This document shows positions 1 through 15,371 of a stretch of DNA of 64,000 bases, in pieces. The DNA is from Malurus cyaneus samueli. Lineage: Eukaryota > Chordata > Aves > Passeriformes > Maluridae. Position 1 is the stretch's first letter, and each line of letters begins with the position of its first letter. The notes below the pieces were generated by a model, which ran no database searches, was not told where the DNA came from, and saw nothing but the letters and a program-made list of their open reading frames with translations. The stretch is from the NCBI GenBank assembly GCA_009741485.1, contig CM019219.1, forward strand, positions 5,560,694 through 5,624,693. The letters run 5' to 3'. The position numbers were made by a program, and so were the translations under genes.

Positions 1-241
1 CAGCCGTGAGATGTAGCCGCAGACACTGCAGCCGGCTCTGGCCAGTTCTTTTCTATTTTTTTTTCCTTTTCTTTTCTGTAGTGCTCCCCAGGTTGTGTTT
101 TAGCATTTTAATTTCTCCCAGTGCTCTGCTCCCCATGCTTATTTATCCTTCACCTCCACCTATTAATCAAAGGAAAATTCAATTCAAAAAAGGCCCTGAA
201 AAATGAAAAAGAAATTGTAGTTGGATTTATCCTGAAGGTAA

Positions 242-619
<378 letters not shown>

Positions 620-1396
620 TAGGGGTGTTTAGGCCTCCAGTCCCGAACCGGTGGAGTGGAGAGAGGGATCTCCTCTCTCCTAAGTGTTGTAAAATCCTTT
701 CCCCGTTGGTTCTTTGGCCGCTCGTGCCGGGGGTCGCGGTGCCTCGGCCGGGCGCGGGAAGCCGCAGAGCTCAGGGTGCAATTTGGGGTCCCCCTGTTGG
801 ACCTCCGGCCCGAACGAGGAGCGAGCAGCGAGATCTGCGATCTGCTGGTCAGGACGTTTTGTTGTGAGACTGGTCTGACCCTCGAGCAGGAGTTCGATGT
901 TAAGGGAAAAGCCACCAAAACAAATGCGGGAGCAGGGGCGAGAACCCCCACTTCGGACCCTACAGCAGGAACAGTTTCTCGGATGAATTTTCGCTCGTTT
1001 CTAGCCGGCAGAGGGGATGTGAGGAGCCGGTTCAGGAGGGCAGAAAGAGAAAAAATAAAGCAGAGAAAATTATTAACTAGGGATCCCCCCCCCCCCTCCC
1101 CCCTTCCCCCCCTCCCCCCTCCGACTGGCTGCTGGCCAGAACCGCACCGGAGACTGTTTCGGTCTCTCCGGCGGGACGATCAGCGATGTTTCTGCCACAG
1201 TCTTGCCGGCCCGAGGGTCTCGGCAGGTACCGGGACCGGGGGGCTCGTAGGGTGCCGCGGAACGGGCAGGAGCTGCGGCGGGGGCAAGCACAGGCTCCCC
1301 CCGACGCGCCCGGGACTCACGGCCGGCGGGCCCGCTGCGAGGGCGTTTTTCACGAGGTTTTCTCCCCGCCGGAAGAAAGGCTGGAGTTTGGAGGAT

Positions 1397-1436
1397 GGTG
1401 GTTGTTGTTGTTGTTTTTGTTGTTGTTGTTGTTGTG
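1397..1436. repeat. (GTT)n microsatellite
   Basis: Interrupted GTT repeat in intron 2 copy A. Its inverted counterpart is an (AAC)n tract near 6474-6511. Confidence 0.9.
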
Positions 1437-1527
1437 TCGGGCTTTTGTTTTGCGCCCTTCCAGGAGACTCGTGGAAGGGAGGGTTCCAGATGGGGATTGT
1501 CTGTGCTACAGTATGTTTGGCACTGTA

Positions 1528-1529
<2 letters not shown>

Positions 1530-1563
<34 letters not shown>
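1530..1563. repeat. Poly-A tract
   Basis: Uninterrupted run of 34 A. The inverted counterpart is the T-run at 6350-6381 (32 T). Confidence 0.95.
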
Positions 1564-1565
<2 letters not shown>

Positions 1566-1864
1566 CAAAATACCCAGCCGCAGCCTAGTTCAAAGTTCCC
1601 AGTAAACACAGCGTTCTCTGGGCGGATTAAGTTGTAACACTTTTTTTTTTTATTCTTAACTCCTTTTCGTGGGGGAAGCAATAAAGAGGTTGGAGCTTTT
1701 GTTTTAAAATGTCTCCCTAACAAAACAATAAAAAGGGATCGCCACTTTTATGAGGTTCCCCGAACAAGGGACCGGTCACAGGCTTATTTCTACTGGAAAG
1801 CTGTATTTAAGGTGGTCTTTGTGCTGCTTGATTCCGAAGCTGGTTGGGGTCTTTTGTCCGAATG

Positions 1865-2770
1865 ATGGTTCCCTGCGAGTGAAGCTGGGGTTTTTTTTTG
1901 TTTGTTTGTCGGTTGGTCTATAATGAAAGTGGCAGAAGCCGGACCCATTAAAATCGGCTCACTCTTCGGGGAAGACCCTGCCGGTTACAAAGGGTTAAAC
2001 AAGGGGGATTTTATTGATTGTCCGCCATTGGATTCGGTTATTTCCCTTCAGCTTTATTAATCGCTTGGCATTTGGAGCCCGTCTTTGACCGCACGGTCGG
2101 GATCGCCCTCCGTGCCCCTTCCCCGGCTATCCTCGGCAGCCCGATCTCCCCGCGCTGCTCCGGCGCTGGGATTAATGCCCCACACACTCTCCCCTCCTCC
2201 TTTCTCTGGGGTTCGCTTCATTTCTTCCCTTCTAACAAGGGCAGCGGCCGGACTCGGGGCAGCGGTGGGGGCTTCCTGCGGCCCCGCAGCTCGGCCCCGG
2301 CAGCCCGGCGGGCATCGCCGCCTTCCCGGGGGAACCTCAGCCTCACCACCTCTCCCTCCATTCCCCGCTCTGCGGAGCCGCTTCCTTCGGGGGCTCCTCT
2401 GTAGCTTTTAACACACCGAAACAAAAAAAAATCCATCTTTTCTTCTGCTTTTAATGGGGGCAGAAAGCTGACGAAGTCCCAGCCGGCCTTGCCTTCCCGC
2501 TTGCCCCCCTCTTCCCGGAAAATCAAAACAAACCGGGAAAAGCAGCAAAACAAAAACCAAGCCCAAGTCCCTCGGCTCTGACAGCTCTTCCGAGTTTGGA
2601 GGAGGGGGAGACAGGGACAAAAGACCCCGGGCCCAGCCGAGCCGAGCCCTCGGCTCCGGGCAGGGGCCGCCCGCCCAGCCGCCGACCCTCGATATCCGCA
2701 CCGCGGGGACCGGCCGGGGCCGCCGGAGGATGCAGGGGTGGATCGGAAGGAGAAGAAAAGTTGCACGTAC
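1865..2770 (-). other. EMX2 intron 1, 5' part only (copy A)
   Basis: Sequence following the exon 1 donor on the minus strand. Only about 0.9 kb is present before the junction at 1864/1865. The full intron in copy B is 2165 bp. No gene or RNA was recognised inside it. Confidence 0.85.
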
Positions 2771-3161
2771 CTTGGAATCTGTGGCCCAGATACCGGTAGC
2801 GGTGTATTAGCCACGGGTAGAAGGTGGAGGGGTCCCTTTGCTGCGAGGCGAATAGCGGGTGCGTGGAGTGCGAAGCAGGCAGCGGGTGGGCGGCCAGGGC
2901 GTGAGGAGGGGGCACGGGATGGACCGGCACGGCCGGGTTAGGCGGGTGGGAGACGGCCTCTGCAAAGACCAAGTCCGGGTTGGAGTAGACCCCCCTGCCA
3001 GTGGAGTGGAAGCCGTTGAGAAAAGGGTTCATCGGGCTGGAATTGGCATAGCTGAGCGCCGCCGGCCGGATAGGATCCTCGGAGCGAGACGCGGGCAAGG
3101 GGCTGTCTTTGGCCACCAGCGACTCGATGGTGAAACACCGCTTGGGTGTGGGCTGAAACAT
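2771..3161 (-). CDS. EMX2: EMX2 exon 1, copy A (minus strand)
   Basis: First coding exon of the homeodomain transcription factor EMX2. It runs from ATG (complement of 3159-3161) to the donor GTACGT (complement of 2770-2765), giving 130 codons plus one base. The start is chosen because [19 protein letters not shown] is the conserved EMX N-terminus; the longer frame upstream is 5' UTR. Residues 10-16 (FTIESLV) form an eh1-like Groucho/TLE-binding motif. Residues 114-118 (FYPWL) form the hexapeptide-like motif preceding the homeodomain. The middle is rich in Pro and His. Mammalian EMX2 has a polyalanine run after 'GFHS'; here the text reads [10 protein letters not shown], so the tract is missing. 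The exon is identical to copy B at the protein level. Its downstream exon in this copy is missing or inverted, so this is probably a duplicate created in assembly. Confidence 0.93.
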
Positions 3162-3640
3162 GCTGCCGCGACGAGAGTCCCCGACCCAATCTCTGCCCGT
3201 CTCTCTCTGGTGCGCGGGAGACGATCCGGGGAAGTTTGCAGCAGGGAGTGACTTGAGGAGGGATAGATACACACATAAATAGACAGGGGCTGGAGGAAAA
3301 GGAGGCAGCGGCAGCCAGCGGTACCCAAAAGGGAGACACACACACGCACCACGCACACACACACAAAAAAGTTGCTGGGAGAAGTTTCCCTCCTGCAAGG
3401 AAAAGGCGGTCGCGCCCCCCCCTCCCCCCCTAAGTCCAAAGACAATCCATGGATGTGATCGGCCCCTTCACAAGTTGTGCAAACGATTTGTTAGTTCATG
3501 AGCCTAATTAGTGCTGGGATCACATAAACAGCTTCCTCTGAAGCCTGGTAAATGGCTTGATGATTGGTCGCTATTACTCGCCTTGAGGTTGAAGGGGGAG
3601 ACTCTTTAAAGTGCGTCAGAGGGGAGGCGAGCGCCGGGCA
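3162..3640 (-). promoter_or_regulatory. EMX2 5' UTR and proximal promoter, copy A
   Basis: Region immediately upstream of the EMX2 start codon. It holds a CA-rich tract (3338-3364) in the presumed 5' UTR and a CCAAT box in gene orientation (ATTGG at 3563-3567 on the plus strand). The surrounding block is preserved in all three copies. No clear TATA box was seen, as is usual for CpG-island promoters. The transcription start cannot be fixed from sequence. Confidence 0.55.
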
Positions 3641-4260
3641 GCGCCATCGGGAGGGATGGCCGGGATCGAGTGCGGCGGGGAGCGCGCCCGCCAGCGCGGG
3701 GGAGCGCGGCGCCCCGCGCAGCCGCCCCCGCCCCGCCGCCGCCCCCGCGCCCGGCCCCGCTCGGCTCCGCGCCCCTCCGCAGCCGCGGCTTGCCCTCCCC
3801 TCCTCCCTTCCGCCGCTCGGAGACCAAGGTAGGCGACGGCGGGCCGGGAGGGGGGGGATCAGCGGGACAGGAGATGGGGGGCCCTGCATCTCCCCTGTGG
3901 GGGCCAGGGGGGAGTTGGGCTGCTCCGCCAGCGCGGCACCCCTCTCCCTGCCACCTCTCGGGTACTCTCAGCCCGCCGAGGTTACCTTGATCGGCCCGGG
4001 GGCGTCAGGGAGAGATGCCCCGCTTGGGAAAGATTTCGTCCCGGTGAGAGAACGGGTCGTGGTCCTCCTCCGAACTTATTTATTTCCCCTTGGCTCCTCC
4101 GCACTGGCCGCACCGCGCGGTGCGGAACACAAAGCGCCGGGCAGCTGCATCGTGCAAAGCTGGGACACGCCGGGCTCTCGCAGACGGGACAGGGGATCGA
4201 GTCTCCGGTTCCAGCCTTGTCCGTATTTTCGCGTTTACCTTTGGGTCCGGAGATGATTTT
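3641..4260. promoter_or_regulatory. CpG island upstream of EMX2, copy A
   Basis: Very GC- and CpG-rich sequence with GGGCGG/CCGCCC-like boxes about 0.5-1.1 kb upstream of the start codon. The same block occurs at about 10611-11230 and, inverted, at 14280-14930. Overlapping open frames here are composition artefacts. Confidence 0.7.
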
Positions 4261-4277
4261 AGGGCTGAGTTCTCCTC

Positions 4278-4450
4278 CTCCCATTGGCTGGAGCTGCAGA
4301 ATAATTATGATCACATCCTAATACTCTTGGCTGGTGCTTACTGTTTATTGGTAGTTAAGGATCTATTATCTATTCATCAGCCTCCCATTTTTGCCAATTA
4401 CATTCTTCTAAAGTGAAGTACCAGCAGGTATTTTGCACATTTACAATTAA
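4278..4450. promoter_or_regulatory. Candidate conserved upstream element, copy A
   Basis: An AT-rich block directly next to the CpG island. It has a second inverted CCAAT (ATTGG at 4283-4287), ATAATTATGATCAC and CCAATTAC, which resemble homeodomain-type sites. It is about 1.1-1.3 kb upstream of the EMX2 start. A role as enhancer is inferred from position and motif density only; conservation was not tested. Confidence 0.3.
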
Positions 4451-5430
4451 TGATAAAAAAATCTGGCGTACTTTAAATCTATTACGCCGCTGTGTAATTT
4501 ATCTTAAAGATGCGGAATTGCTAATGTAAATTAATGTTTCTGTTGAACCAAGGGATGAAGGGAGTCTTAAAACCAATCTAGCGTTTCTTTCCTTCGTTCC
4601 CGGACCTTGTTTTCTATTTTCTTTTCACTTTATACACTAAAAATCCGTTACTTAGCTGCATTAAAATATGCTAAAAAATAAATCGCTGTCTAAATGGTTG
4701 TTTCCAGTAAAGGGCGAGGTGAATTCTATTCGCCTTCCCCACTCTCTGCTAAAAGCATCTGTTCCCAGCTTGCCGATATTTTTAACACAATACCAAACCG
4801 ACGGGCTAAATATAAGTGACAAAACAGTGTCGGGCACGCAAAGATGCGGCTGTTCTTGCGCCTTTGTTTGAGGCCGTGTTTCCCTTTGTGTACCCCGCGC
4901 TGTGTGCACTTTGTGGAGGGAGAAGTTCACTTTCTGTAGGAAATGTAAATCTGATCTCCAGGCGTGGGGCGGCTGCACGTATAGACATCCCCAGCCACAC
5001 GTGCAGGCGAGCGCAGAGCAAAGTGAGGGAGAGCTTTATACGCTGTAACTCAAGTCTTTGGGCAGATTTTGCAGCGAGGTGCCATTCTGCCAGGTCTCAA
5101 CGTTTGGGAAAACCTTTCCTGCCCACAGACACCGGAGTGCAGGGCTCCGGCCCCTCTGAGATGAGAGAGCCGAGCAAGGGAGAGAAGGATTTTCCTTCAG
5201 CCCCACTTGTGTTCTTCGTGAATCGCTAGTATCTTAACTTAAGTCCCCTCACCCCTTCTCCGTGTAACTTTTTTTCCCCCCTCAACCGGCGGTCATTACG
5301 CCTCTTCTCGAAAAGGTCTGGGGTTATAGACACGAGCACGGATGAGAAAGTGCCCTAAATAAGACGGGTGTTTGATGTGCTGATTTCGACTGGGGTCTTG
5401 GTTCCAGAACACTGAAAAGGAAAAAGAAAG
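4451..5430. other. EMX2 distal 5' flank, copy A, no gene
   Basis: Mixed AT-rich and GC-moderate non-coding sequence, duplicated at about 11430-12407 and inverted at 13120-14090. Nothing coding was recognised. Confidence 0.75.
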
Positions 5431-6046
5431 AGGAGGATCTTTTTCCTCTTGGAAAAGCGAATAAAATGTACGAAAAAGCCCCGAATATAAAAACGTCCAC
5501 TGCACTCCGCATCATCTCCCTGGGACGCGCCGTCCAGGAGCGATCCCGGTGCGGTGAAACCTGTAAGTGGCACCGTAAATATCCCTCTGATTTTTTGTTC
5601 AGCGCCGCGCACATCTGACTGAACCATCCGGCAGCTGACTTCAGTGCTTTAATTTACAGATAGTATTGAATCTGGAGCATCGCCAGGGCTGGCCACACTT
5701 CCTTGAGCGGTCAGAAGGAAACAATTTTTTAAAAAAGCAGTTTAAACTCTGGTTCTGTCTGAAAGTGCCTGATAAAGGCCTCAGCAAGGGGGGGAAAGGG
5801 AACTGGAGCATTTTAATAAGCTGGTTTAACCCGCTTCGCTGCCTCTTCAGAACAGAGACCTGACTGGCCGGACACACATCTCTGCTGCATTTTCATATTC
5901 TCCAAAAGTCCCCCATTAAAAAGCTGAGCGGGGAACAAGGGGTGAGTTTAATTTGCTTTTAGTTTGCTAATTGAAGGGGAGGACGGTTCATTTCTGCACG
6001 CTGATCTCCCAAAAGGGAGCTCATTTGTAGGGGACTGGGGGTTTGA
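5431..6046. other. Single-copy stretch at the A/B junction
   Basis: The only part of 1-18181 without a second copy in the window. The right part is contiguous with the intron 2 sequence of copy B in minus orientation. The left part joins the upstream flank of copy A near 5430. I searched both strands for EMX2 exon 3 (KVWFQNRRTKFKR) and did not find it. Confidence 0.7.
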
Positions 6047-9741
<3,695 letters not shown>

Positions 9742-10132
9742 CTTGGAATCTGTGGCCCAGATACCGGTAGCGGTGTATTAGCCACGGGTAGAAGGTGGAG
9801 GGGTCCCTTTGCTGCGAGGCGAATAGCGGGTGCGTGGAGTGCGAAGCAGGCAGCGGGTGGGCGGCCAGGGCGTGAGGAGGGGGCACGGGATGGACCGGCA
9901 CGGCCGGGTTAGGCGGGTGGGAGACGGCCTCTGCAAAGACCAAGTCCGGGTTGGAGTAGACCCCCCTGCCAGTGGAGTGGAAGCCGTTGAGAAAAGGGTT
10001 CATCGGGCTGGAATTGGCATAGCTGAGCGCCGCCGGCCGGATAGGATCCTCGGAGCGAGACGCGGGCAAGGGGCTGTCTTTGGCCACCAGCGACTCGATG
10101 GTGAAACACCGCTTGGGTGTGGGCTGAAACAT
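9742..10132 (-). CDS. EMX2: EMX2 exon 1, copy B (start codon exon)
   Basis: First coding exon of EMX2 in the copy that has natural exon order. ATG is the complement of 10130-10132 and the donor GTACGT follows 9742. It encodes 130 residues plus the first base of a Gly codon. Visible motifs are an eh1-like repression motif at residues 10-16 (FTIESLV), a Pro/His-rich centre and a FYPWL hexapeptide-like motif at 114-118, followed by [10 protein letters not shown] up to the splice site. Residues 51-57 read FHSTGRG, where mammalian EMX2 carries a polyalanine run. The frame is intact. Exon 1 and exon 2 together make a 192-residue N-terminal part of a protein that is about 250 residues long in other vertebrates; the rest is missing from the window. 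Confidence 0.97.
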
Positions 10133-10610
10133 GCTGCCGCGACGAGAGTCCCCGACCCAATCTCTGCCCGTCTCTCTCTGGTGCGCGGGAGACGATCCGG
10201 GGAAGTTTGCAGCAGGGAGTGACTTGAGGAGGGATAGATACACACATAAATAGACAGGGGCTGGAGGAAAAGGAGGCAGCGGCAGCCAGCGGTACCCAAA
10301 AGGGAGACACACACACGCACCACGCACACACACACAAAAAAGTTGCTGGGAGAAGTTTCCCTCCTGCAAGGAAAAGGCGGTCGCGCCCCCCCCTCCCCCC
10401 CTAAGTCCAAAGACAATCCATGGATGTGATCGGCCCCTTCACAAGTTGTGCAAACGATTTGTTAGTTCATGAGCCTAATTAGTGTGGGATCACATAAACA
10501 GCTTCCTCTGAAGCCTGGTAAATGGCTTGATGATTGGTCGCTATTACTCGCCTTGAGGTTGAAGGGGGAGACTCTTTAAAGTGCGTCAGAGGGGAGGCGA
10601 GCGCCGGGCA
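10133..10610 (-). promoter_or_regulatory. EMX2 5' UTR and proximal promoter, copy B
   Basis: Upstream of the start codon on the minus strand. It has a CA-rich tract (10309-10335) and a CCAAT box in gene orientation (ATTGG at 10533-10537 on the plus strand) about 400 bp from the ATG. The transcription start is not determinable here. Confidence 0.6.
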
Positions 10611-11230
10611 GCGCCATCGGGAGGGATGGCCGGGATCGAGTGCGGCGGGGAGCGCGCCCGCCAGCGCGGGGGAGCGCGGCGCCTCCGCGCAGCCGCCCCC
10701 GCCCCGCCGCCGCCCCCGCGCCCGGCCCCGCTCGGCTCCGCGCCCCTCCGCAGCCGCGGCTTGCCCTCCCCTCCTCCCTTCCGCCGCTCGGAGACCAGAG
10801 GTAGGCGGACGGCGGGGCCGGGAAGGGGGGAGGATCAGCGGGACAGGAGATGGGGGCCCTGCATCTCCCCTGTGGGGGCCAGGGGGGAGTTGGGCTGCTC
10901 CGCCAGCGCGACACCCCTCTCCCTGCCACCTCTCGGGTACTCTCAGCCCGCCGAGGTTACCTTGATCGGCCCGGGGGCGTCAGGGAGAGATGCCCCGCTT
11001 GGGAAAGATTTCGTCCCGGTGAGAGAACGGGTCGTGGTCCTCCTCCGAACTTATTTATTTCCCCTTGGCTCCTCCGCACTGGCCGCACCGCGCGGTGCGG
11101 AACACAAAGCGCCGGGCAGCTGCATCGTGCAAAGCTGGGACACGCCGGGCTCTCGCAGACGGGACAGGGGATCGAGTCTCCGGTTCCAGCCTTGTCCGTA
11201 TTTTCGCGTTTACCTTTGGGTCCGGAGATG
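10611..11230. promoter_or_regulatory. CpG island upstream of EMX2, copy B
   Basis: Dense CpG and GC-box-like sequence upstream of the presumed promoter. Vertebrate EMX2 has a CpG-island promoter, and in mammals an antisense transcript (EMX2OS) starts divergently in this area. No antisense start can be fixed from sequence alone. Confidence 0.7.
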
Positions 11231-11253
11231 ATTTTAGGGCTGAGTTCTCCTCC

Positions 11254-11430
11254 TCCCATTGGCTGGAGCTGTCAGAATAATTATGATCACATCCTAATAC
11301 TCTTGGCTGGTGCTTACTGTTTATTGGTAGTTAAGGATCTATTATCTATTCATCAGCCTCCCATTTTTGCCAATTACATTCTTCTAAAGTGAAGTACCAG
11401 CAGGTATTTTGCACATTTACAATTTAATTA
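11254..11430. promoter_or_regulatory. Candidate conserved upstream element, copy B
   Basis: Equivalent of 4278-4450: inverted CCAAT followed by AT-rich text with ATAATTATGATCAC and CCAATTAC. Enhancer function is inferred only. Confidence 0.3.
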
Positions 11431-12395
11431 AAAAAATCTGGCGTACTTTAAATCTATTACGCCGCTGCTGTAATTTATCTTAAAGATGCGGAATTGCTAA
11501 TGTAAATTAATGTTTCTGTTGAACCAAGGGATGAAGGGAGTCTTAAAACAATCTAGCGTTTCTTTCCTTCGTTCCCGGACCTTGTTTTCTATTTTCTTTT
11601 CACTTTATACACTAAAAATCCGTTACTTAGCTGCATTAAAATATGCTAAAAAATAAATCGCTGTCAAATGGTTGTTTCCAGTAAAGGGCGAGGTGAATTC
11701 TATTCGCCTTCCCCACTCTCTGCTAAAAGCATCTGTTCCCAGCTTGCCGATATTTTTAACACAATACCAAACCGACGGGCTAAATATAAGTGACAAAACA
11801 GTTGTCGGGCACGCAAAGATGCGGCTGTTCTTGCGCCTTTGTTTGAGGCCGTGTTTCCCTTTGTGTACCCCGCGCTGTGTGCACTTTGTGGAGGGAGAAG
11901 TTCACTTTCTGTAGGAATGTAAATCTGATCTCCAGGCGTGGGGCGGCTGCACGTATAGACATCCCCAGCCACACGTGCAGGCGAGCGCAGAGCAAAGTGA
12001 GGGAGAGCTTTATACGCTGTAACTCAAGTCTTTGGGCAGATTTTGCAGCGAGGTGCCATTCTGCCAGGTCTCAACGTTTGGGAAAACCTTTCCTGCCCAC
12101 AGACACCGGAGTGCAGGGCTCCGGCCCCTCTGAGATGAGAGAGCCGAGCAAGGGAGAGAAGGATTTTCCTTCAGCCCCACTTGTGTTCTTCGTGAATCGC
12201 TAGTATCTTAACTTTTTAAGTCCCCTCACCCCTTCTCCGTGTAACTTTTTTTTCCCCCCTCAACCGGCGGTCATTACGCCTCTTCTCGAAAAGGTCTGGG
12301 GTTATAGACACGAGCACGGATGAGAAAGTGCCCTAAAATAAGACGGGTGTTTGGTGCTGATTTCGACTGGGGTCTTGGTTCCAGAAACTGAAAAG
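11431..12395. other. EMX2 distal 5' flank, copy B, no gene
   Basis: Non-coding flank shared with copies A and C. No coding exon or repeat family was recognised. Confidence 0.75.
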
Positions 12396-13122
12396 GAAAA
12401 GAAAGAAGGAAAAAAAAAAAAAAAAAAAAAAAAGAAAAAAGAAAAAAAAAAAAGAGAAACTTTTCTCCTAGGAAGAACTGTTGTCTGCATCTGCAATATT
12501 TACACTTCTCCAGGACTGAAGAATGAAGTCTGAATTGGAAAAACTTCAACTCCTTTTTTTCCCTTTTTTTTTTTTTTTTTTTTCCCTTTCCAGACACCTG
12601 ACATAATCACGGGGCTCCTTTGAAAACTGCATCAAGTAATTTAGCAGTTGGGGAGGGAGGAATTATATCCGTTTGAAAAGAAACCTCGCACAGCCGAACA
12701 TCCAAAACGATCGATAAATTTCCCTCGACCTTCTTTATCGCCGGGGAAATATCCTCTAGCCTAAAATCCCTCTCCGAAGGGGGATCCCGTTGTTTTGGAG
12801 CTGAACGGAGCAGGCTACAATTGCAGCGGCGAGCTCTCCACGGCCAAGTCCGATTTTTTTTTGGGAAAAGGGGGGGATGTCGGCCACAGCATCCTGGAGG
12901 TCCCAGCCCTGCTCGCTCTCTGTGCTCTGTGCATACACATATCTGTGTGTATGGTGTGCGTGCGGGGATACATCCAGACAGAGAAACCGCAAGCAGAGCC
13001 TGAAGAGCACAAGCTTTTCCCTGGGTTTTGTCAGAGATAAAACAGGCCAGGGACAGTGAGAACAAAAAACAGAGGACTCGGGATGGGATTTCCCAGTATT
13101 TTCCTCTTCTCCCTAAATTTTC
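12396..13122. repeat. Direct repeat of upstream flank, first copy
   Basis: Near-identical to 17457-18181 in the same orientation. Both begin in an A-rich homopolymer tract and end with CCCTAAATTTTC. After 13122 the sequence turns back into an inverted copy of copy B. After 18181 it continues into new upstream sequence. This marks 13122 as a breakpoint. Confidence 0.92.
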
Positions 13123-14089
13123 CTTTTTCAGTGTTCTGGAACCAAGACCCCAGTCGAAATCAGCACATCAAACACCCGTCTTATTTAGGGCACTTTCTCA
13201 TCCGTGCTCGTGTCTATAACCCCAGACCTTTTCGAGAAGAGGCGTAATGACCGCCGGTTGAGGGGGGAAAAAAAAGTTACACGGAGAAGGGGTGAGGGGA
13301 CTTAAGTTAAGATACTAGCGATTCACGAAGAAACAAGTGGGGCTGAAGGAAAATCCTTTCTCCCTTGCTCGGCTCTCTCATCTCAGAGGGGCCGGAGCCC
13401 TGCACTCCGGTGTCTGTGGGCAGGAAAGGTTTTCCCAAACGTTGAGACCTGGCAGAATGGCACCTCGCTGCAAAATCTGCCCAAAGACTTGAGTTACAGC
13501 GTATAAAGCTCTCCCTCACTTTGCTCTGCGCTCGCCTGCACGTGTGGCTGGGGATGTCTATACGTGCAGCCGCCCCACGCCTGGAGATCAGATTTACATT
13601 TCCTACAGAAAGTGAACTTCTCCCTCCACAAAGTGCACACAGCGCGGGGTACACAAAGGGAAACACGGCCTCAAACAAAGGCGCAAGAACAGCCGCATCT
13701 TTTGCGTGCCCGACACTGTTTTGTCACTTATATTTAGCCGTCGGTTTGGTATTGTGTTTAAAAATATCGGCAAGCTGGGAACAGATGCTTTTAGCAGAGA
13801 GTGGGGAAGGCGAATAGAATTCACCTCGCCCTTTACTGAAACAACCATTTAGACAGCGATTTATTTTTTAGCATATTTTAATGCAGCTAAGTAAGCGATT
13901 TTTAGTGTATTAAAGTGAAAAGAAAATAGAAAACAAGGTCCGGGAACGAAGGAAGAAACGCTAGGATTGGTTTTAAGACTCCCTTCATCCTTGGTTCAAA
14001 CAGAAACATTATTTTACATTAGCAATTCCGCATCTTAAGATAAATTACACAGCGCGTAATAGATTTAAAGTACGCCAGATTTTTTTATC

Positions 14090-14260
14090 ATTAATTGTAA
14101 ATGTGCAAAATACCTGCTGGTACTTCACTTTAGAAGAATGTAATTGGCAAAAAATGGGAGGCTGATGAATAGATAATAGATCCTTAACTACCAATAAACA
14201 GGTAAGCACAGCCAAGAGTATAGGATGTGATCATAATTATTCTGCAGCTCCACCAATGGG
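14090..14260. promoter_or_regulatory. Candidate conserved upstream element, copy C
   Basis: Inverted, indel-bearing equivalent of 4278-4450 and 11254-11430. Confidence 0.25.
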
Positions 14261-14279
14261 AGGAGGAGAACTCAGCCCT

Positions 14280-14930
14280 AAAATCATCTCCGGACCCAAA
14301 GTAAACGCGAAAATACGGACAAGGCTGGAACCGGAGACTCGATCCCCTGTCCCGTCTGCGAGAGCCCGGCGTGTCCCAGCTTTGCACGATGCAGCTGCCC
14401 GGCGCTTTGTGTTCCGCACCGCGCGGTGCGGCCAGTGCGGAGGAAGCCAAGGGGAAATAAATAAGTTCGGAGAGGACCACGACCCGTTCTCTCACCGGGA
14501 CGAAATCTTTCCAAGCGGGGCATCTCTCCCTGACGCCCCCGGCCGATCAAGGTAACCTCGGCGGGCCTGAGAGTACCCGAGAGGTGCAGGGAGAGGGGTG
14601 TCGCGCTGGCGGAGCAGCCCAACTCCCCCTGGCCCCCACAGGGGAGATGCAGGGCCCCCCATTCCTGTCCGCTGATCCCCCCCCCTCCCCCCCGCCCCGT
14701 CCGCCTACCTTGGTCTCCGAGCGGCGGAAGGGAGGGAGGGAGGCAGCGCGGCTGCGGAGGGGCGCGGAGCCGAGCGGGGCCGGGCGCGGGGCGGCGGCGG
14801 GGCGGGGGCGGCTGCGCGGGGCGCCGCGCTCCCCCCGCGCTGGCGGGCGCGCTCCCGCCGCACTCGCGATCGCGGCTCCATCCCTCCGATGGCGCTGCCC
14901 GGCGCTCGCCTCCCCTCTGACGCACTTTAA
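14280..14930. promoter_or_regulatory. CpG island upstream of EMX2, copy C
   Basis: Inverted copy of the GC-rich island. Open frames through it are shifted relative to the other copies by indels. Confidence 0.6.
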
Positions 14931-15371
14931 AGAGTCTCCCCCTTCAACCTCAAGGCGAGTAATAGCGACCAATCATCAAGCCATTTACAGGCTTCAGAGG
15001 AAGCTGTTTATGTGATCCCAGCACTAATTAGGCTCATGAACTAACAAATCGTTTGCACAACTTGTGAAGGGGCCGATCACATCCATGGATTGTCTTGGAC
15101 TTAGGGGGGAGGGGGGGGCGCGACCGCCTTTTCCTTGCAGGAGGGAAACTTCTCCCAGCAACTTTTTTGTGTGTGTGTGCGTGGTGCGTGTGTGTGTCTC
15201 CCTTTTGGGTACCGCTGGCTGCCGCTCGCCTCCTTTTCCTCCAGCCCTGTCTATTTATGTGTGTATCTATCCCTCCTCAAGTCACTCCCTGCTGCAAACT
15301 TCCCCGGATCGTCTCCCGCGCACCAGAGAGAGACGGGCAGAGATTGGGTCGGGGACTCTCGTCGCGGCAGC
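14931..15371 (+). promoter_or_regulatory. EMX2 proximal promoter and 5' UTR, copy C
   Basis: Plus-orientation copy with the CCAAT box at 14969-14973 and a TG-rich tract at 15168-15199 ahead of the ATG at 15372. Confidence 0.5.

Larger units (their letters stand above)
1865..5430. repeat. Direct repeat copy A1 of EMX2 exon 1 region
   Basis: Near-identical, same-orientation copy of about 8834-12407. It contains part of intron 1, exon 1, the 5' flank and further upstream sequence, all in minus-strand gene orientation. It begins abruptly at the end of the inverted arm and ends where the sequence diverges near 5430. Differences from copy B are scattered single-base indels, such as 3515 against 10484. 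Confidence 0.93.

Noticed and set aside
656..1531. 291-codon frame on the plus strand in intron 2 copy A
   Set aside because: It crosses a C-run and a (GTT)n repeat, has no domain, and the inverted copy does not keep it intact.
2523..3398. 291-codon minus frame containing EMX2 exon 1
   Set aside because: Only 2771-3161 is coding. The N-terminal extension is 5' UTR and the C-terminal part runs into intron 1 past the GTACGT donor.
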